DNA of 33,306 nt from DASYYE01 sp035946955 (GTDB lineage Bacteria; Actinomycetota; Actinomycetes; Streptosporangiales; Streptosporangiaceae). Positions 31,005 to 33,306 of this stretch are shown here, one piece after another; within the stretch, counting starts at the first letter, position 1; each line of letters begins with the position of its first letter. The stretch is from contig DASYYE010000157.1 in assembly GCA_035946955.1 (NCBI GenBank), positions 1-33,306 of the forward strand. Direction: 5' to 3'. The notes beneath the pieces were generated by a model that was not told the DNA's origin, did no database searches, and saw only the letters and a program-made list of their open reading frames with translations. Made by a program: the position numbers and the translations under genes.

Positions 31005-31388
31005 TCAGGGGTGGTCAATGCCGATGCGGCGGCTGACGGCTGCGGCGATGGCGCTCAGGTCGCCTTCGTCTGAACTGACGACCAAGTCGTCGCGGCGCAG
31101 TGCTCCCTCGACCACGCAGGCGTCGACGATGTCGGTGGTGTGGGCCCGGCCAGCGAGTGTCCCGGTAGCCCGGGCCCTGGTGTTATCGAGGGTCTCTACC
31201 TCACACCCCGCGAGGAGACGCCCAAGCTGGGCCTGGCGGGACGTACCACGCCAGCATTGGGCCACCACCGGGGCAGGTACTACGGGGACAACGCGGCGGA
31301 GCAGGAGCGCCCGGTGCCGTGCCCACATCCTGCGTTCGCCGCGCTCAGCGGCGATAAGGGCGCCGGAGTCGTAGGTGACCCCGTTCAT
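31005..31388 (-). CDS. PIN-domain toxin, VapC-like
   Basis: The 127-residue product reads as a PIN ribonuclease: VTYDSGALIAAERG holds the first Asp, TTDIVDACVV the central Asp residues, and VVSSDEGDL the last. Where many VapC toxins have a Glu after the second strand, this one has VVAQCWRG with Gln, a feature I associate with a common actinobacterial subgroup. Its ATG overlaps the stop of the antitoxin gene (ATGA, 31385-31388), the usual VapBC arrangement. It probably cleaves RNA when released from the antitoxin. Confidence 0.85.
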   Translation of the reverse strand: MNGVTYDSGALIAAERGERRMWARHRALLLRRVVPVVPAPVVAQCWRGTSRQAQLGRLLAGCEVETLDNTRARATGTLAGRAHTTDIVDACVVEGALRRDDLVVSSDEGDLSAIAAAVSRRIGIDHP

Positions 31389-31645
31389 GCGGTCAGCCAG
31401 GTGCCGGACCTTCGGGTGGCTCTGGCAGCCCATTCGTCGGCTTCGGCGGTCTCGGCCGGGCTGAACTGGCCGTGCTCGGTCTCGTACTGACTGACTGCGG
31501 CGAGACCCGCACGGATGGTGAATTCCTTCCGCGCGGTTTGGGCGACCCAGGCACTGTAGCTCACCCCGGCGGCCTCGGCGGCGGCGGCGATCTCGGCGTC
31601 GAGTTCAGGCGGGATGGAGATAGAGCGCTTCTTGCGGACTGCCAT
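31385..31645 (-). CDS. Ribbon-helix-helix antitoxin, VapB/CopG-like
   Basis: The 86-residue product begins MAVRKKRSISIPPELDAEI, the beta-strand and first helix of a CopG-type ribbon-helix-helix. AAGVSYSAWVAQTARKEF is the second helix, and an acidic C-terminal tail (SPAETAEADEWAARATRR) probably wraps the toxin. GTGCTACCG just upstream with no Shine-Dalgarno suggests a leaderless, autoregulated transcript. It is coupled to the PIN toxin by a 4-bp overlap. The longer frame upstream of this ATG is not supported. Confidence 0.83.
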   Translation of the reverse strand: MAVRKKRSISIPPELDAEIAAAAEAAGVSYSAWVAQTARKEFTIRAGLAAVSQYETEHGQFSPAETAEADEWAARATRRSGTWLTA

Positions 31646-31847
31646 GCAACAACGGTAGCACAGCGGTACGACAGGCGACGGCGGCGCGGCGCATGACACC
31701 CGCCCAGCCGGCCCTCTCCGAGCTTGGCCAAAAGTCCACGGGAGGGCCGACCCAGTTCCGACATGCTCACGGTGTCGTCGCACACAAGCCACCGCCCCCG
31801 CCAGCGGCGCTCACGGTGAATGACGTCTAACAGCCGGGTGGGGGGCG

Positions 31848-32828
31848 TCAGCCTGCGATGGTCAGTTCCATCAGGGCCTTGGCGGTGTGCATCCTGTTCT
31901 CCGACTGGTCGAAGACACGGCTCTGCTTCCCCTCGAACACATCGTCGTCCACCTCGCAGATGTCAGGGTGCGCAATGGAGACCTCGGTGTCGAGGCGGTG
32001 GAACGCCGGCAGGCAGTGCAGGTAGATGGTGTCGGCCCGGCCGGTCAGCGCCATCATTTCGGCGGTGACCTTCATGTCACGCAGAAGGGCGATGCGCTCA
32101 GCTGTCTGGGCCTCCTCCCCCATCGAGACCCAGACATCGCCATAGACCGCGGCCGCCCCGGGCAGCGCCTGCTCAGCGGAGGACGTGACGGTGATCCGCG
32201 CGCTGTCCGATTCCCGCTCGGCGAGCAGGCCCGCGACCGTGTCCTGGCTGATATGCAGCGGTTCTGGCGCCAGGATCCGCAGGTCCAGACCGAACTTGGC
32301 CGCGGCGATCGCGAGCGTGGCCGCCATATTGTTACGGCCGTCGCCAACGTAGGTCAGGGCGAGGCCCTCGAGGTCACCGAAGTTCTCTTGGAGTGTTTGC
32401 AGGTCGGCGAGCACCTGGGTCGGGTGGTAGCTGTCGCAGAGCCCGTTCCAGACCGGGACGCCCGCCCACTTCGCGAACTCCGCGACGGTGGCGTGTTCGA
32501 AACCGCGGAACATCACACCATCGAAGACACGCCCGAATACCCGGGCGACATCACGCACGGACTCCTTGATGCCGAAGCGGATGTCTTCTCGGTTGAAGAT
32601 CTCTGGGTGCGCCCCGGTCTGTGTGGCGGCAACCACAAAGGACACGCGGGTCCGGCACGAGGGCTTGAGGAAGATCAGTGCAATGTTCTTTCCAGCCAGC
32701 GTATGGATGTACTCACCCTGGGCCGCACGGAGCTTCAGGTCGGCGGCCCGGTCCAGCAACTCGGTGATCTCCGCGGTGGTGAACTCGCGGAGTGAGAGAA
32801 GGCTGCGTCCCTTGAGTTTTGACACCAT
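31848..32828 (-). CDS. argF: Ornithine carbamoyltransferase, ArcB-like
   Basis: The 326-residue enzyme transfers carbamoyl phosphate to ornithine to give citrulline. The carbamoyl-phosphate loop reads F-L-K-P-S-C-R-T-R, where most enzymes have S-T-R-T-R. H-P-T-Q, the YVGDGRNNMA segment, DVWVSMGEE and HCLPAFH are all present. The HCLPAFH form and overall length match the catabolic ArcB-type or long ArgF enzymes. No argininosuccinate, arcA or arcC genes are adjacent, so its direction cannot be told from context, and a related carbamoyltransferase substrate is possible. AAGGA precedes the ATG. A TAACA/TGTTA dyad lies 57 bp upstream. Confidence 0.9.
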   Translation of the reverse strand: MVSKLKGRSLLSLREFTTAEITELLDRAADLKLRAAQGEYIHTLAGKNIALIFLKPSCRTRVSFVVAATQTGAHPEIFNREDIRFGIKESVRDVARVFGRVFDGVMFRGFEHATVAEFAKWAGVPVWNGLCDSYHPTQVLADLQTLQENFGDLEGLALTYVGDGRNNMAATLAIAAAKFGLDLRILAPEPLHISQDTVAGLLAERESDSARITVTSSAEQALPGAAAVYGDVWVSMGEEAQTAERIALLRDMKVTAEMMALTGRADTIYLHCLPAFHRLDTEVSIAHPDICEVDDDVFEGKQSRVFDQSENRMHTAKALMELTIAG

Positions 32829-32884
32829 GTTGCTTCATCCTTGATCGTCAGCTGCGGACTGGGGAATCACGCGACTCGGTACCA

Positions 32885-32899
32885 TAACACGCACTGTTA
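32885..32899. promoter_or_regulatory. Dyad upstream of the carbamoyltransferase gene
   Basis: TAACA and TGTTA flank CGCAC, 57 bp before the start codon and touching the stop of the upstream membrane protein. It lies where a regulator would control the gene. I cannot assign it to ArgR. Confidence 0.3.
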
Positions 32900-33283
32900 C
32901 CCCGTTCCCCGAAAGGGGTCACGCCGGGCGAACGGTCGCCGCGTGGCGTGGCACAGTATCGCGCCCGTGAGCGGAGCCAGCAGTCCCGGGAGCCATGCAG
33001 CCGGGGCCACACTCCGCAGCAGCACAAAGCCAGCCGCACCGAGCCACGTCGCAGCGTCGTCGCCGGACAGGAAACCTCTCAGGCCGGTGCTCGCGGGCGC
33101 CCGCGGCCGGGTGCGCGGGGCCCCGGGGATGACCACCACGGCAAAGGTCACAGCGGACACGGCGCCGAGACAGAGCGCCCATGTGGTGAGCGGGAGGCCG
33201 CCGCGTGCCAGGCCTGCCCCGCCCGCGGCCGTGAGACAGCAGGCCAGCACGGTCTTGGCGGGCTTTTCCGGCAGCCCTGGCAC
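32897..33283 (-). CDS. Small multi-span membrane protein, possibly incomplete at the window edge
   Basis: The 128-residue frame has hydrophobic stretches at ~10-25, 30-52, 78-92 and 94-112, so about four spans, and a basic C-terminus (RRPFARRDPF). The GTG at 33283 has no Shine-Dalgarno and the frame remains open to the right edge, so the true start may lie outside. No family is recognised. It is 68 bp upstream of the carbamoyltransferase gene on the same strand. Confidence 0.5.
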   Translation of the reverse strand: MPGLPEKPAKTVLACCLTAAGGAGLARGGLPLTTWALCLGAVSAVTFAVVVIPGAPRTRPRAPASTGLRGFLSGDDAATWLGAAGFVLLRSVAPAAWLPGLLAPLTGAILCHATRRPFARRDPFRGTG

Positions 33284-33306
33284 CCGGCCGCGGGTGCGCA
33301 GCCCCT

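Noticed and set aside
31646..31847. GGCCCTC/GAGGGCC arms (31710-31716, 31742-31748) between the antitoxin and carbamoyltransferase genes
   Set aside because: The loop of 25 bases is long and the arms are short; not enough to call a terminator.

Overview
The window is very GC-rich, with strong G/C bias at third codon positions, frequent GTG starts, 4-bp ATGA gene overlaps and leaderless-looking promoters. Its families (SigE-type ECF factor with a membrane beta-propeller partner, NrtR-type NUDIX regulator, DHA2 exporters, two-domain ABC-2 exporter permease, Tat-secreted proteins) point to a soil actinomycete (Actinomycetota). An order such as Streptosporangiales is only a guess. I see no rRNA, tRNA, CRISPR array, complete insertion sequence or phage module.

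Layout. 0.2-4.1 kb: on the minus strand a pore-loop K+ channel, a one-helix protein, an NAD-kinase-fold protein and an SPFH/band-7 protein. Divergent from these is a NUDIX-winged-helix regulator of the NrtR type. The shared intergenic region carries two operator-like dyads. This is the best candidate for a little-described system. 4.1-7.0 kb: two secreted proteins, one built of eight ~55-residue repeats and one Tat-exported. 7.0-9.6 kb: an archaeal-type ATP-dependent DNA ligase, translationally coupled to an HtrA-like protein that has lost its catalytic-serine and most of its PDZ region. 9.8-11.2 kb: a secreted beta-propeller protein and a zinc-ribbon thioredoxin, converging on a 17-bp-stem terminator. 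11.3-14.1 kb: a three-gene sugar-acid operon (SMP-30 lactonase, SDR, mannonate dehydratase), followed by a relic of a DUF488 gene.

14.2-16.1 kb: an SDR and a MarR regulator divergent from a YceI-like protein. 16.2-19.5 kb: a TetR regulator, an SDR and a DHA2 exporter, tied together by a palindrome placed between -35 and -10 at two promoters that look like copies of each other. 19.6-22.5 kb: membrane proteins, one ending in a ribbon-helix-helix antitoxin-like domain. 22.6-24.8 kb: a small conserved protein and a divergent pair of DJ-1/PfpI-fold genes (enzyme-like and GlxA-type regulator). 25.0-26.7 kb: an ECF sigma factor with a membrane beta-propeller partner. 26.7-28.0 kb: a decayed stretch with a 3'-truncated SDR, an N-terminal oxidoreductase relic and a perfect 15-bp-stem hairpin. 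28.0-30.6 kb: an ABC exporter. 30.6-33.3 kb: a truncated CoA-binding protein, a VapBC-like toxin-antitoxin pair, an ornithine carbamoyltransferase and a membrane protein reaching the window edge.

All functions are read from motifs and family resemblance. No database search was possible.
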